Part shown: piece by piece, positions 42,435 through 54,469 of the stretch | Position numbering within the stretch: the stretch's first letter is position 1 | Layout: the number at the start of each line of letters is the position of its first letter | Assembly: GCF_028502605.1 (NCBI RefSeq) | Contig: NC_079232.1 | Span: forward strand, 7,006,001-7,070,000 | Origin: Trichoderma breve | Taxonomy: Eukaryota; Ascomycota; Sordariomycetes; Hypocreales; Hypocreaceae | DNA length: 64,000 nucleotides | Direction of reading: 5' to 3' | The notes under the pieces: generated by a model | What the model saw: only the letters and a program-made list of their open reading frames with translations | Database searches by the model: none | Told to the model about the DNA's origin: nothing | Made by a program: the position numbers and the translations under genes

Positions 42435-43371
42435 ATGACAACCGACGGCCTCTCAGCGGCAAAGCTGGCCATCTACCTCGTTCTTGTTCAGCCAGCACTT
42501 TTCTGTCTGTGGAAGCATGGAAAGACGGGTTTCCTAGGTTGGCTATTTGTCCAATTATTCTGTGTCCTTCGCATCGCCACTGGAGGCATTGGTCTCCATG
42601 GAAACCAGAAGGGCGAGGCAGCTGTGATTCTCAACAGCATTGGCCTCTCTCCTTTGCTTCTTGCAATTTCTGGCATCCTACACGAAGCGTGAGTTCTCCA
42701 TGCGTGAAAAGTTTTTAAAAGTCTCTTCTAACCGTTGTACTTTACTAGTCGACGCGCAGTCAATCCCCGCCTCAATCGAAGACTCGACATAATACTGGAA
42801 ATCAAGTACCATGGCTTAGTTCAATTGGGAATGATTTTGATCATCTTGGCGCTTGTCAAACTTATGAATGGCGATCCGGTATCTAAAAGCAAGACCTTGC
42901 TCAATATTGGCTCAGCGCTTTCAGCCATTGCCTGGGGACTTGTAACATTGTGGGCAGTGTGGTCGAACCACATGGTCCGCCAATTCTCTTCATATTCCAC
43001 CATGCAGACTGTGGACAACGGTAGAATTGTACGCCAATTTCACATCACTCCAGTTTACATGAGCTAATATTACATACCATCAGTTGATCAAAGGTGTCTT
43101 TGTCGCCCTCCCGTTTGTTGGAATCCGTCTTGTATATGGCCTTGTGTTTCTACATCTCCAAGTCACACACCCGGACTCTGGATTTCTTACTTCGAAGGCC
43201 GTTCAGATTTGTCTAAGCCTTGTACCCGAGTTGATTTGTGTCACCAGTCTTCTTGTCGTTGGCGTCATTACTCGGTCTTTACGACCAGACTTGAAGAAAC
43301 GCGACCAAGAGACAGTCAGATTGGTCTCTAATCCAGGCAGTGAGCTTCAGCAAAACACAGAGTACAAATAA
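42435..43371 (+). CDS. Seven-helix membrane protein of unknown function (DUF7702-like)
   Basis: Three exons (about 42435-42688, 42749-43028, 43084-43371) give about 273 residues. The sequence alternates hydrophobic segments, roughly at residues 8-26, 32-50, 65-83, 110-130, 140-160, 182-200 and 215-240, with a polar C-terminal tail. Landmarks include LFVQLFCVLRIATGGIGL, ILNSIGLSPLLLAISGILHEA and FVGIRLVYGLVFL. This matches the large group of fungal integral membrane proteins once annotated as hypothetical and grouped as DUF7702; no biochemical role is known to me. The second donor (GTACGC at 43029) is less typical but gives the correct phase into LIKGVFVALPF. Confidence 0.78.
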
Positions 43372-43700
43372 GGATTGCCCTTATGCGAATTAGGATGTCT
43401 CAAGTCGTGTCTGGTTCTTCGGGCGCGCTACCCAAATTCTTGGTAATTGTCCAGACCCATAGGCGCTCGAGATGAGCTGCCCATAGAGCACTATCTCTTC
43501 GTGCTAGGGAAATGCGATGGCGCATTGTGGGTTATTTAAATGTCTTTTATCTCATTTACTAGATTTTAATCACAGCTTGCTGTTTTATGTTCACACTGCA
43601 GTCAGTCAATTTGGAGTATTATTTCTTGCAACAAAAACATGAAACTCATTTCTCATAACTCCAAAATGGCTCTCATAAACATGGCGACAAGTCGCTGGCA
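43372..43700. other. Convergent intergenic region
   Basis: 3' flanks of two convergent genes; no other feature. Confidence 0.5.
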
Positions 43701-44615
43701 TCAATTCTTGTAGCTCTCATAATACATGATGTCAAAGGTACCATTATTTTTATGAACAACGGTAGCGGTATCTTTTCCAGCACCAGGCCCTGAGCTAAAG
43801 TCAATCACGCCAACCTTCTTAGAAACGGAGGGCAAGTCAATAATCTCTCCTTTCTCGATATCGCTCTGGCAGACATGGAATTTCATGCTTGGCGTCAAAT
43901 TAATTGACATGTTGTTAATGGCTAATGCCTATAATTTCTCATAGTCATGGTTAATTAATCCCCTTATGCTGGCCAAATAAATAATAACAATAGGTAACTC
44001 ACTGAGGCAACCGGAGAGACCAGGCCGCAACCGTTGATCATGCCGAGGCCGAAAAGATATTTGTGGTTTGGCGTGGGAAGATCACCTCCAGTCTCGATCT
44101 TGTATGCACGCGTTTTCGCAGAGCTGGGGATAGGAATCAAGTCTGGTACCCCTCTATCCACAATCATCTCGAAAGTGCCTAAGAGGAATGTCAGCCCGGA
44201 CGTTGAAGGGTAATGCAAGGATAGAGTCGTGCCATAGTGCCAACATGTTCAACACACCTCCAGGCGTAATTCCTTCTTCCATCTTATAGCCGAGTGCGGC
44301 TGGTTGACTGGCTCCTTCATGGACAGTCACGCCAACACATGGCGGCTTTGGAACTGTTCCGCACCCTACAGAATTCCAATGTTAATGACCTTGTAGATGA
44401 TTTCTGCTTAAGTAAGTTAACTGACAAGCAAACATTTCGCTCGTCGTCGTAATATTATGTATGCTCCCGTTTGGTACAAAAGTTGAGATCCACGCATTGG
44501 TGAATACCTCAGAGGCTATGAGAGGTTCTGAGACCTGGGGAGGGTCTACGAAGAAGGCGTAGCGACCATCTTTACCATGGTCATTCTTGAACGTGATGGT
44601 GTATTTGATTGACAT
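43701..44615 (-). CDS. Small fungal protein of unknown function, four exons
   Basis: Exons of about 44426-44615, 44258-44365, 44007-44176 and 43701-43930 join in phase to roughly 230 residues. The N-terminus MSIKYTITFKNDHGKDGRYAF starts beta-rich sequence. FVDPPQVS and CGTVPKPPCVGVTVHEG follow, then FEMIVDRGVPDLIPIP. The C-terminal exon has MKFHVCQSDIEKGEIIDL and a glycine-rich SSGPGAGKDTATVVH. There is no signal peptide or membrane helix. The open frames alone would look like unrelated fragments; clean donors, acceptors and consistent phases support one gene. I do not recognise the family. Beta-strand-rich, cytosolic and conserved in appearance is all I can say. Confidence 0.65.
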
Positions 44616-45968
44616 TTTGGCGCGTAGATTAGCGACACGCTGTGAAAGGGTGCTAGTTGTTATTGTTATATATTACATTTTGGGCTTCTCAGGGAGACAA
44701 AGCTGTAGTTATTATAAGAAAAAATTATTTTATTAGTGACGGTGATAAATGACATAGCCGGTAATATGCTGTCACGAGACTCTGAATTGAGGGTGTCGAC
44801 CGGCATTGTTATTCATACCAACGTCAAGGCTGAGACATTGTCCTCAGTTCATTAGCACAACAGCTCCGGAGATGGCAGAAGCTTCTTCCCCGCTTCTTTT
44901 CTTCACAGGTGGGGAATCAGCGCTTGTTTCACGCCCAGGCCTTATTCTAGACCAACACTAGGGAAGTCGTTGCTGGTAGTCATGAACATACATCTAACTA
45001 TGAACATGCAACCCGGTTGCGAATATCATGTAATCATCTCCTAGCTGTGGGAGATATGAGAAATGGAGAGGCAGTGGCTAGAGACAAGATGTTCTACGGG
45101 AACCGACGTCATCACCGTCAGCAGTCAAAAAGTAGTTGTTGGCAGCTCTGAATACCCGACAGGCTTTCCCCGCAAAATAGAGAAGACTTCTCCGAGGAGA
45201 ACAGCGAATAGACTGGCATGCATCCCTACTTTTAGAGTTTAGGTTTCCAAATAGTTCTCAGTTAGTCTCAATACATACAGCTGAGAGCTGAGCAATTACG
45301 ATTGGTCTTACCGTAGGCCAATTGCGGCATTGTTGACTTACAGGGTAACATCGCCTGGGGCAACTCTTGGAATACAATACGGCCATTAGGATTAATTTCT
45401 TATAGAACCTAGATGAACCTCATCAACCCTCTTTCTTATGCAGGATATCATTAATTCTGCCTGATCTGAGTTAAATCCTATAATTAGGAAGGGCCCTTGG
45501 CCAAATCTTGCGTTATGCACACTGATGTTTGATCCGTTAGTCGCCACCTAAGCAGCAGGCACGTAACTTTCGTAGGCTCGAGGCATTGTATGACGGATAA
45601 AGTGTGGGTTTGATACCTTCTACAATCTAGATCTGAATAGTCTGATCGGAATATACGTCCCCCTTTAAAAGCCTGTTTTCAAGACTTACTCTAATTCTCT
45701 GAAGCTAGATGTCAACCCGCATTCTTAACCCTATGAACGTCAGCGCTTGACCACGGATCAGGGATTCGGCATATTAGCAAGTGGAAGCTGTTCAATCACG
45801 AATGCTTGCAATCGATTCAATAGGCTCCGTTGATTGGATTACTTCATCATACTAGGCAGATTACGAGAGAACCTTAATCAGAGCTACTAATGCCACTGTA
45901 AACGTATGGTTGAGTGGCAATAGCCTCACGCCCACGTTGCTGAGACTGTTTTGCAAGGTTCGCAGAGA
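44616..45968. other. Long intergenic region
   Basis: About 1.35 kb with no supported gene on either strand. It should contain two divergent promoters (unknown protein on the left, Zn2Cys6 factor on the right). I see no repeat. Confidence 0.45.
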
Positions 45969-47849
45969 ATGGAATCAATGGCGGCGCATGTCATCTTGCC
46001 AACCCCCTACGGATTACATTATATAGTTCAATTGCCCGCAGCACCCGCAACTTCCAACCTATCTCAATCAAACCGAAAGTCACCCTGTGAAGGCGCCTCT
46101 GGATCGGATGCAATGATTGTCTCCAAGCGGAAACGATCTCGGGTGGCCTGTGACCCTTGCCGTGAACGTAAGCGCAAGTGTGTCGGCGGCAATCCTTGTG
46201 AGACTTGCGTGAGCTGGGATTACGAATGCCACTTTGACGGACAGAAGGAAAAGCGTCATGTGTCAGTGCAAGAATCGGACCGTTCAAAGCTAGACGATGA
46301 GCGCCGCGAGCAACAGTCGCTGGATGATGCTGAACGGGACCGCGATACTGTTATCCGCCGTGTCGAGGCAAACTGTAGCGCAGCATTTGTGAGGAACATG
46401 AGCCTCAAGATTAATCCCACAAGCGCACCAAGGTTTGGTCTGTTTGGTTGGAATACGGGAGCACGACAGCCATCCGCTTCAGGAGACGCGTTCACGCCTT
46501 TGGCGATCAACATGACATCGCTACAGCACATAGAAGCTCTAGCACAGGTCTATTTTGACAAGGTAAACTGTTGCTATGGTTTTATTGACCGCGAGAGGTT
46601 CTTCAAACGCTTGAAGGCGCGATGGCAAACGTCCTCGGAACCACACATATATGATGCTATTCTTACAGGCGTTGCCGCACTTGGATCTCTATTTTCGCAA
46701 CGAACAGCCACCACCATTGAGTCGCAGCTAGTTGCAAAAGCGCGCTCTGTTTTGGACGCTCATCATCTGACGGAACCCCCGTCCTTGGATTTTCTGACGG
46801 CATGGACTCTCCGAACTGTGTACCTTCGAATAACTGACTCTCCCTACGCTACTTGGATTGCCTCGTCTACACTCATGCACCTTATTGAAGTGTCTGAGCT
46901 TTATTCTACACTGCAATCAGCCATGCTCCAACGCGACCAACATGATGGTGATGATGACAACATTCGAAGACGACTTGTTGGAGTTGCCCGTCACCTCAAT
47001 GTGTGGACTTCGTACGATTTGGGCCTACCACGAGTACCCTACCAAGAAAAGGATTTGCTAGTCTATGATTTGCGAGATCCCGGCAATTATACCGCAGAAA
47101 TTCTGTCTCTGTTGCCCGCCTCGGTCGGTCTAGACCCAGGCAAGCCCACAGATGGGAGCAATCTTATCTCGACTCTCTCTGAACTCCTGAAAAGCTCTCA
47201 CACCCAACCGCCATCGACTATGGCGCAATCAAATCTTGTTCTTTGTGTGCTTCGACGCATATATGCACAGGCGGTGGATCTTTCCCCTGCCATGGTGGAC
47301 AAAGTCCTAGCACTATTTCGAAAAGCTTTGAGCTGCGCACAGGAGCTGGTCAGAGATTGCTCACCTTGGCATCAAGTGGTGAACGTTCCATTCCAAATCG
47401 TTTGTTTCCTACTGGTCATGGACACCCGTTCATCGCTTTCTTTGCTGCCTGATGCTTTGGACACTCTCAATTTGACAGCCTCATTCTACAAGACAGACAC
47501 TATGAAGGACGCTTGTAATGCGGCCAGATTACTTGTTAGGCTACAGCAGCAAAGGAGAAAAGAGGATGTAGCTATATTTGACGATGCCCTCAAGGCCTGT
47601 CGCGGAGTAGAGAACGATACAGCTGCACCGATGACTGCAAATGGGGCTGACCGAAATTGGTTTGGGGCCTTCTTCGCAGATCTGTCAACTCAACAAATGA
47701 GTGAATTCGAACAAGTCATGGTCCCTGGCATGCTAGACGGACCAACATTGCTTGGTGGATATGACAACAAGGTTCTCAGTTTTGCTTACGGCTCAATGGT
47801 GCCGGCGACTTCATTTCCGCAAAGTGGTGGTCCATCTCTAGCAGCATGA
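45969..47849 (+). CDS. Zn2Cys6 transcription factor (xylanolytic-activator type)
   Basis: Single exon of about 626 residues from the ATG at 45969, the first ATG in the frame. The zinc cluster at about residues 62-88 reads VACDPCRERKRKCVGGNPCE then TCVSWDYEC. YFDKVNCCYGFIDRERFFKRL is the start of the fungal-specific regulatory domain. The middle part (YDAILTGVAALGSLFS, ARHLNVWTSYDLGLPRVPY) resembles regulators of carbohydrate and quinate use. An efflux pump follows 390 bp downstream in the same direction, and a further Zn2Cys6 gene comes after it. Direct control of the pump is possible but not shown. No intron is needed. Confidence 0.87.
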   Translation: MESMAAHVILPTPYGLHYIVQLPAAPATSNLSQSNRKSPCEGASGSDAMIVSKRKRSRVACDPCRERKRKCVGGNPCETCVSWDYECHFDGQKEKRHVSVQESDRSKLDDERREQQSLDDAERDRDTVIRRVEANCSAAFVRNMSLKINPTSAPRFGLFGWNTGARQPSASGDAFTPLAINMTSLQHIEALAQVYFDKVNCCYGFIDRERFFKRLKARWQTSSEPHIYDAILTGVAALGSLFSQRTATTIESQLVAKARSVLDAHHLTEPPSLDFLTAWTLRTVYLRITDSPYATWIASSTLMHLIEVSELYSTLQSAMLQRDQHDGDDDNIRRRLVGVARHLNVWTSYDLGLPRVPYQEKDLLVYDLRDPGNYTAEILSLLPASVGLDPGKPTDGSNLISTLSELLKSSHTQPPSTMAQSNLVLCVLRRIYAQAVDLSPAMVDKVLALFRKALSCAQELVRDCSPWHQVVNVPFQIVCFLLVMDTRSSLSLLPDALDTLNLTASFYKTDTMKDACNAARLLVRLQQQRRKEDVAIFDDALKACRGVENDTAAPMTANGADRNWFGAFFADLSTQQMSEFEQVMVPGMLDGPTLLGGYDNKVLSFAYGSMVPATSFPQSGGPSLAA

Positions 47850-48239
47850 CGTTTAGGTAGATCTATAACATAAGCTGATTATCACATCGTCATTGTGAAG
47901 TATCTTGCCAGCGAATAAGCACGAGCGCATCAATTGAGCTTTGTCTCTAGAAACTCCAGTGAGATCGGGAAAATCGGGCCGGAAACCGCAATAGCCGTCG
48001 ATCCCGTAACAGCCGTCTGATCCGCAATTCGTCCGATCAAAAGATGATGCTTAGGCGACATACGCGAGAGAAGCAGAAAGAAATCGGGGTTGTGCTTTAT
48101 TTCTTTGTAATTCGTTATACGCTTCAGGTTAACTTCATTACTGCAGTTATAATGTTTCTTTGGACCAGCTGCTGGCTGTCTTCCTTCCATCCAAAACGCA
48201 AGGCCTTTCCGAGTTTTCACTGGCCTTTGTTATACTACA
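47850..48239. promoter_or_regulatory. Upstream region of the DHA1 transporter gene
   Basis: GC-rich short elements near 47960-48010 and AT-rich leader near the ATG. No dyad of the CGGAA-N-TTCCG type was seen here. Confidence 0.4.
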
Positions 48240-49939
48240 ATGGCACAAAGTGATCAAATGTCAGACCGGGAAAAGAGACCGTTCCCACCTCCCCTCATCA
48301 ACCCAGACGAGTACATTCTCGAGTTCGACGGGCCAGATGACCGAGAGCATCCTTATAATTGGAAAACCTCGACCAAGTATGCCGAACCTGCGAGCTCTTG
48401 TATAAGTCCATCTGCTTACAGACTGCTGAGTGACCTAGGCTATTCATTTCTATCCTCGTTTGCAGCGGAACATGGATTGTCGCGTTCAACAGTGCCATTT
48501 TCGCCCCTGGGACCGCCAGCGCCAGCAAAGAGCTTGGAGTCGGACTAGAAGTTGGAACGCTCGGTACAACATTGTTTGTTCTTGGATTTGCAGCTGGACC
48601 GATACTATGGGCTCCCGGATCGGAGTTGTACGGTAGAAGATGGCCTTTAGTCATCTCCATGATTGGCGGTGGCATCTTCTCCATTGCTTCTGCGGCAGGG
48701 AATAACATCCAGACACTGCTCATCTGCCGGTTTTTTGCAGGTCTCTGCGGCGCATGTCAACTCGCTGTGGTTCCGGGTGTCCTTGCTGATATCTTTGACA
48801 ACAAGTATAGAGGCGGAGCGATTTCCATCTATGCTTTGACCGTCTTTGGCGGCCCCTTTACAGGTCCCATTGTAGGAGGTTTCACTGCATCCAGTCACCT
48901 TGGTTGGAGATGGACGCTGTACATCCCTGCTATCCTAGGTCTTGTCAATGGGGCCATCTCAGCAGTTCTTCTCCCGGAAACATATGCTCCCCTTATTCTC
49001 GCTGCGGACGCTGCCGCGATGCGCCGCAAGACAAATAATTGGGCGATCCACGCGAGACATGAAATGGTGGAGACTGATCTGAGAGATTTGGTAACAAAAT
49101 ATTTCACTCGGCCACTTCGAATGCTCATCACGGAGCCAATGATTTGCCTTGTCTCTCTCTACATGTCATTTATATATGGACTGGTTTATGCTCTGCTCGA
49201 GGCTTATCCGTTCGTTTTTGGGCAAGTATATCACATGAGGCCCGGAGTTGCAGAGCTTCCATTCATTAGCCTCTTCATAGGAATGTCGTTGGGTGTGACC
49301 ATGATCTTTTGGCAACAAAAGGAGTATTCCAAAAAGCTGGCCAAAAACAACAACGTACCAGTCCCGGAATGGCGCCTCTTCCCAACCTTGTTCGGAGGCC
49401 CGATCTTTACAATTGGTATCTTTTGGTACGTGCCTTCACTCTTTGAACTACAACCGGCGTGCACTGATTCCATGTCCATATTTCAGGTTCGGCTGGACGG
49501 GCTTCACTGATCGGATCCATTGGATGGCACCAACTGCGGCTGGCCTTTTTGTTGGATTTGGCGTCTTGTGCGTTTTTCTTCCCTGCTTCAATTACCTGGT
49601 AGACTCTTATTTGCCTTTGTAAGTTTAACACTTTCACACATTCTCTACTCAGCTCTAAAATACCATACCTAACTTCAGCAGCGCTGCCTCGACCGTAGCT
49701 GCCAATATCATCCTTCGATCATCCGTTGCTGCAGGATTTCCACTGTTCAGCCGACAAATGTTTCAAAATCTTGGTGTACAGTGGGCCGCCACTTTACTCG
49801 GATGCCTGGCTGCAATTATGATTCCGATTCCATTTGTGTTTAGAGTTTATGGATCTAGATTGCGGAAGAAGAGTAAGTTGCTTTCTTTGTAAGATCATAA
49901 TATGTGTTATTTTCTGCAGCGAGTTATGTCATAGTTTAG
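48240..49939 (+). CDS. MFS drug/polyamine:H+ antiporter, DHA1 family
   Basis: Exons of about 48240-48376, 48439-49426, 49488-49618, about 49680-49872 and a short last one ending at 49939 give close to 490 residues. NPDEYILEFDGPDDREHPYNW is the cytosolic lead of DHA1 (Tpo-like) carriers. After the first intron (acceptor CTAG before 48439) the first helix LFISILVCSGTWIVAFNSAIFAPG appears. ELYGRRWPLVISM is the conserved loop motif between helices 2 and 3, and GGFTASSHLGWRWTLYIPAI and LLPETYAPLIL match the family. A retained first intron would destroy helix 1. The last exon encodes about six residues; it rests on a GTAAGT donor at 49873 and is less certain. The carrier should export drugs, polyamines or a secondary metabolite across the plasma membrane. 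Confidence 0.85.
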
Positions 49940-50254
49940 GGGAACTATAATTTGTATGGTAGAACGCAGTGAAGTGTGTTCCCTGCGAGATCGATTGAGA
50001 TAGAGGTGTCAGATTTTCGACTGCGGAATTTCCGTCTCATTCCTAGCGGAAATTCCGGATCGTACAGTGCTTGGAGCTGCTACTTTGTGAACTATTGTTC
50101 CGTTTGACACTGTATTTTGGGTAGTGATTCCGTAGTGCCAGTCACAACTTTAAGAGTCTCAAAGATTCACGCAACTTCCTTGTATCACAATTGATGCAAT
50201 TACAAAGCAAATCTCGATTAATCTCCCTGGTAGTCTTGTTCTCACTTAGTATAA
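49940..50254. promoter_or_regulatory. Promoter with two CGGAA-N-TTCCG dyads
   Basis: CGGAATTTCCG (50024-50034) and CGGAAATTCCG (50047-50057) are perfect palindromes about their central base, 23 bp apart (start to start). They lie about 200-230 bp before the Zn2Cys6 gene at 50255. The layout is CGG-N5-CCG. Confidence 0.6.
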
Positions 50255-52751
50255 ATGCCAGTGCAAAAGATCTCTCCAAGTCGTCGTAAGAAGAGAGCGA
50301 CAGCGGACGAATCCGACAGTGAACCCAGAAAACGACGAGCTCGTTATGCTCTCCGCGCCTGTGGCGAGTGCAAGCGTCGAAAAGTGCGCTGTGATGGCCA
50401 CCTGCCGTGCGAGCATTGTCAAAGCCGATCTATTCAGTGCATCTACGATACAGATCCAAATTTACTGACCAACTGCGCCTGCGATGCTTTAAACCAACAG
50501 AAGGACTGCACTGAGCATAAGAGCAACAGCACAGAAGATACTAGGTGCGTTATCTGCTTCACTTGCCTATCGGAATATTAGGTTTTCTCATAGCTGACAC
50601 AAGAATTGATAGCGAGATTGGACGCTTAGTTCGCCTTGTTGAGAACATGCAATCACAGATAAATGTCCTGATTGAGCTTAACAAGGGATCAACTAGCGGT
50701 CGTGGCCAGTGTGAACATCCTCACAACACCCTGGGCACTAAATCACCTGCGTCTTCTTCATGTTCAGTGAGAAGCTACTCAGAAAATGCCTGCGAACAGG
50801 ACAGCACGAAACAATCATCGCCCCGATACTGGGGGGCAACAAGTTCCGACTACACTCTGAATGTAGTTCGGTTCTGCATTCGGCCGGTTGAACCCCAACT
50901 CGGTTCCTCGTGTAGGCGTCGGAAAATAGCATGTTATAGCCCAGATCCAACACCCGATAGTTATGAAGGAGATGGAGAGCCTTCTGAATCACGCCAGCGA
51001 ATGAGTGCTTGCTTTTGTTTAGATTGCACACGGTGCCTACGAAAACTTGGCAAAACTCGAGCACTACAACTCATCGATGTATATCAGGAAGCGATTGGCC
51101 ATCTTCATCCTGTTGTGGATATTGGACAACAGAAATCACAAATTGGCACAATTTATGCTCTTCTGGAATCGGCGCAAGACGACAGGGGCACATACTCTGA
51201 GATTGAACAAGACAGTCTTGACATTACAAAAATGGTTCTATCAATTGCCCTTCTTGCTCAGACGACGGGACAAAGCGACACCGCCTCAGCTTTGTACAAT
51301 AGTGTCCAAAACAGGATTCAGGATGCCATGACGTCCGACACCAAAAACATCCAAAGCGTTGTGCTCACGCTGCTCGCGGTCCGTTCCTATGTCTTATCCA
51401 TTATGACCTGTTGAGGAGATTTTGCTGATTTATCATGACAGGCCATCTATCACTTTTTCCATGATGATGTGCAATTGGCATGGCGGATGGGTGGAATTTC
51501 TGGGCGAATGGCTATGGAGCAGGGACTGCACCACCGAGAAGCCCGACAACGAGCGGAAGATGAATCAGGAGATCACGGCATGATTACAAATATTCTTTGG
51601 AGCATCGTGATTCTCGATCGCCTATGGAGTTGCTCAATTGGTCTACCACAGAATTTTCAGGACGCGGATTTTGCAAAATCACTTCCTGAGCCTGTAGAGG
51701 TAATGATGCCTCGAAATGAATACCACTAAAGATGCCAAACTGACATTGACCTTAACAGGCCCCGTACTTGAAAGCGATGGTGCCATATGCTTCATTTACA
51801 CCGCGACTTTGGGATCACAACAGTCGCTTGCTTACAGCCGACGCCCTCGAAGACGAAGACCTATTCGACGTCACGAATATCCAGATCGATCAATGGAAAG
51901 AGAGATATATCTCTGGATTATCTTTTGTCCACCCAAACGACCGTTTGGCAAATAGTCGTCCCCAATCTTTGCCCACATTGCTGTATCTTCGCGCCAACCT
52001 ACTCCGGGGCTTAGTCGCCACATCCTACTTTTTATCATGCTCTCGCCTGATAGGTAAAAAGCAAATGGCTCAGTCAGGAGCCGAGATTGCTTGTGATACC
52101 ATTACCGTACTTTGGGACTTGCATAAGACAACTGACATATACCATAAACAGCATCCATTTTTTCAGCACTTTTTAGCTTCATCAGTAGCTCTGTTGTTTT
52201 TGGTCATTATGCACGAATCTGACTCCGAAGAAGATTCCAATACCACTATTGGAAAAAGATTCGATGTCAAATATTTGAGTAGAAATATTTCCTGCGCATT
52301 CAATCTCGCGGAAGCTTACTCAAGATCTTCATCTGCTTCCGAGCGACTCTGGAACCGGATGAGGTCCATGATGGAGAGATTATCTAAATTGGGCATCTAT
52401 TACACAAGCGATCATTCTAAGGCAAATGAGATGCACTTTGCAAAGCAGCTCGAAAATGATCCTCCCAAGCGCAAATCACGGCTTCAGGCCTCCTCAGCTG
52501 AGCAGGTCAACCGAATTACAGACATATCGCTGTTCGACAACCCCACAATAAGGCCATTCTCTCTCAACATCTTAAATTCCAATGGTGCACTAGGTTACTT
52601 GACGTCTGATCCAGTATTTGGATTGGAAGAGGATATTCCTTCTACAGACTGCGGGACGGATGCGTACTTGCATGATATCCCCGTATTCGAACCAGACATG
52701 GACACTCAGACCTGGAAAGACTTAGGTGCAATATTTAGCCATGGTTTATAA
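50255..52751 (+). CDS. Zn2Cys6 transcription factor with fungal_trans domain
   Basis: Four exons (50255-50544, 50613-51378, 51442-51699, 51759-52751) join in phase to about 768 residues. A basic lead (PSRRKKRATADESD, EPRKRRARYALR) could be a nuclear signal. The zinc cluster ACGECKRRKVRCDGHLPCE then HCQSRSIQC lies near residues 36-63. A leucine-rich coiled-coil (IGRLVRLVENMQSQINVLI) follows for dimerisation. The fungal_trans domain has IDVYQEAIGHLHPVVD and, after the second intron, TLLAIYHFFHDDVQLAWRMG then AMEQGLHHREA. Several extra cysteines (CRRRKIAC, CFCLDCTRC) lie between coil and domain. The promoter has two CGG-N5-CCG dyads, so autoregulation is plausible, and the same dyad appears before the NmrA-like gene. 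Confidence 0.87.
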
Positions 52752-52882
52752 CTCTGTACACAATTAAATCCAACAACAAGAGTCCCGATCTATTTCTATA
52801 AAATGAACAACGAGCCATTGTTTAGTTACTGATCTTGAAAACATTTTGTGACATTGGGGTCACCAACTCCGCCATCACTACC

Positions 52883-54036
52883 TTAAAGAGCTTCCATCAT
52901 GGACGAGAAGTCTTCACTCTTCAAATACTCCTCGATGCTTGTAGTCGGGCAGCCAATTTCTTTTGGAACCTATCATAATTGGGTTAGTTTATCATGAATA
53001 CCATTGAAGCCGTCTCCTTCTTACCTCATGGGGGTGCATAAAGCCCGGCGTGTCCATATCGAACTGCATTAGTCCCGCCACTGCCTCTGCAAGCTCTATG
53101 CCAAGTGGTGGCCCTTCAAAATTGATAGCCTCTTCAACTGTAATATGTTTTACACCGCCGTCCGGAACTCCCAAGATCTTGGTCCATACGCGATTCAAGT
53201 CTGCGTGGCTCATGAAACTTCCATATCCTAAAAGGATTTTGCCAGGAGGCATCAAAACGAGAGCTCGGACGAAATATCCAGTATCCTTTCTCTGAACAGT
53301 GATCGGCATTGGTACGTCTCTATCCCCCGGTACAAGAAATGCATAAGAGCCATCTTCTTGCTTTTGTATTCCTAGGGCTATACTGCGGTAGTTATTGTCT
53401 AAGGGTAAGTACATACCTTGACTGGTCGTCTTGATCTCCAAGACTTCCAATTCGTCGCAAATTCTCCAAGCTGGACTTCAGAAGCTTTAGCAGCCAAGTT
53501 TGGTAGAGACTTGATATGGGCCATAATTGCAGCTTTGGCCTCGAAATGATACGCATGGGGATATTTTCCATTAGTGACCGATTTGATGCTAGGAAGACCC
53601 GAGAACACGAATCTCTCAAGAGTGTCCACTCTAGCAGCCGCATTGGCCATATTTTTGCCACGCTTAACCTCTAGTTCGTAGCAGAATTCGTTGATGGTTT
53701 GGCCAGGACGAAGTTTGCCATAGTTGTACGGATCATACAGTGGCCCGATCGAGTCGATGTTCCCGAATATGGCATTGGCGCCTTTGAACGCTGCCTCGAG
53801 GGACTCTTGTTTATCGAGGTCTGCCTCCACTATCTCGACACCCTTTTGCTTCCAATACGCACTGGAAGCTCTGGATGCATCTCGAGTTACTCCTCTCAGT
53901 TTCCATCCAGGTTCCTGGAGGAATACGTCCGCAACAGAGGCCCCCTATAGCCTTCGTCAGTTTTATTCTCAACGTTCTATTATGTATAACTCACCTGCGT
54001 GCCGGTTATTCCCAGAATGACAATTAGTTTTGTCAT
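52883..54036 (-). CDS. NmrA-like NAD(P)-binding protein (atypical SDR)
   Basis: Exon 1 (53995-54036) encodes MTKLIVILGITGTQ. Exon 2 (to 53944) continues GASVADVFLQEPGWKLRGVTR, giving the GITGTQGASVADVFL nucleotide-binding loop of the NmrA/HSCARG family. KGVEIVEADLDKQESLEAAFKGANAIFGN, FVFSGLPSIKSV and YHFEAKAAIMAHIKSLPNL follow. Later sequence is QEDGSYAFLVPGDRDVPMPI and IEEYLKSEDFSSMMEAL, ending at 52883. The junction near 53399-53470 is ambiguous: two donors (GTATGT and GTCTTG) give different residues around ATNWK. Family members either sense redox state as regulators or reduce small substrates. It lies beside an MDR-type reductase in the same orientation. Confidence 0.8.
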
Positions 54037-54469
54037 AATGCCAATCTTCTGCGGCGCAGTTATTATGTTGCTGAATGCATGTGATTTGCTCCTTCAAGAC
54101 CGCATGTTGGTAAGATTAGAGCTTCTTTATATACTTGCTTGCTGTCGGATTTACACAAGCTACTCAAGGATCGGGATCATGTGCATCAGTTGCTCCGGAA
54201 ATTCCGTTGTTGATGGCTACGATCCTCGTGTTGAAGTGTTCTGTCGTATCAGGCTGTTCGGGTGTTCCGCCTGAATATCATCATTCCGACAACAATTATG
54301 GTCGGATATTCCGCATCAATAAGACGAATTGCCCAATTTTGCAAGAAATATTAATTTAATGCCCTTGTTAAAAGGACCAGTAAATGCATAACCGACAAGA
54401 GGATGTAAATAGGCTCATCATAGTGGGTGGCTGCTTTGCATATAACAATGGCATTAAAGGATGAACCGT
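54037..54469. promoter_or_regulatory. Promoter of the NmrA-like gene with CGGAA-N-TTCCG dyads
   Basis: CGGAAATTCCG at 54196-54206 is identical to the site at 50047-50057, and CGGATATTCCG at 54303-54313 differs by one base. They lie 160 and 267 bp before the NmrA-like start. Confidence 0.6.
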
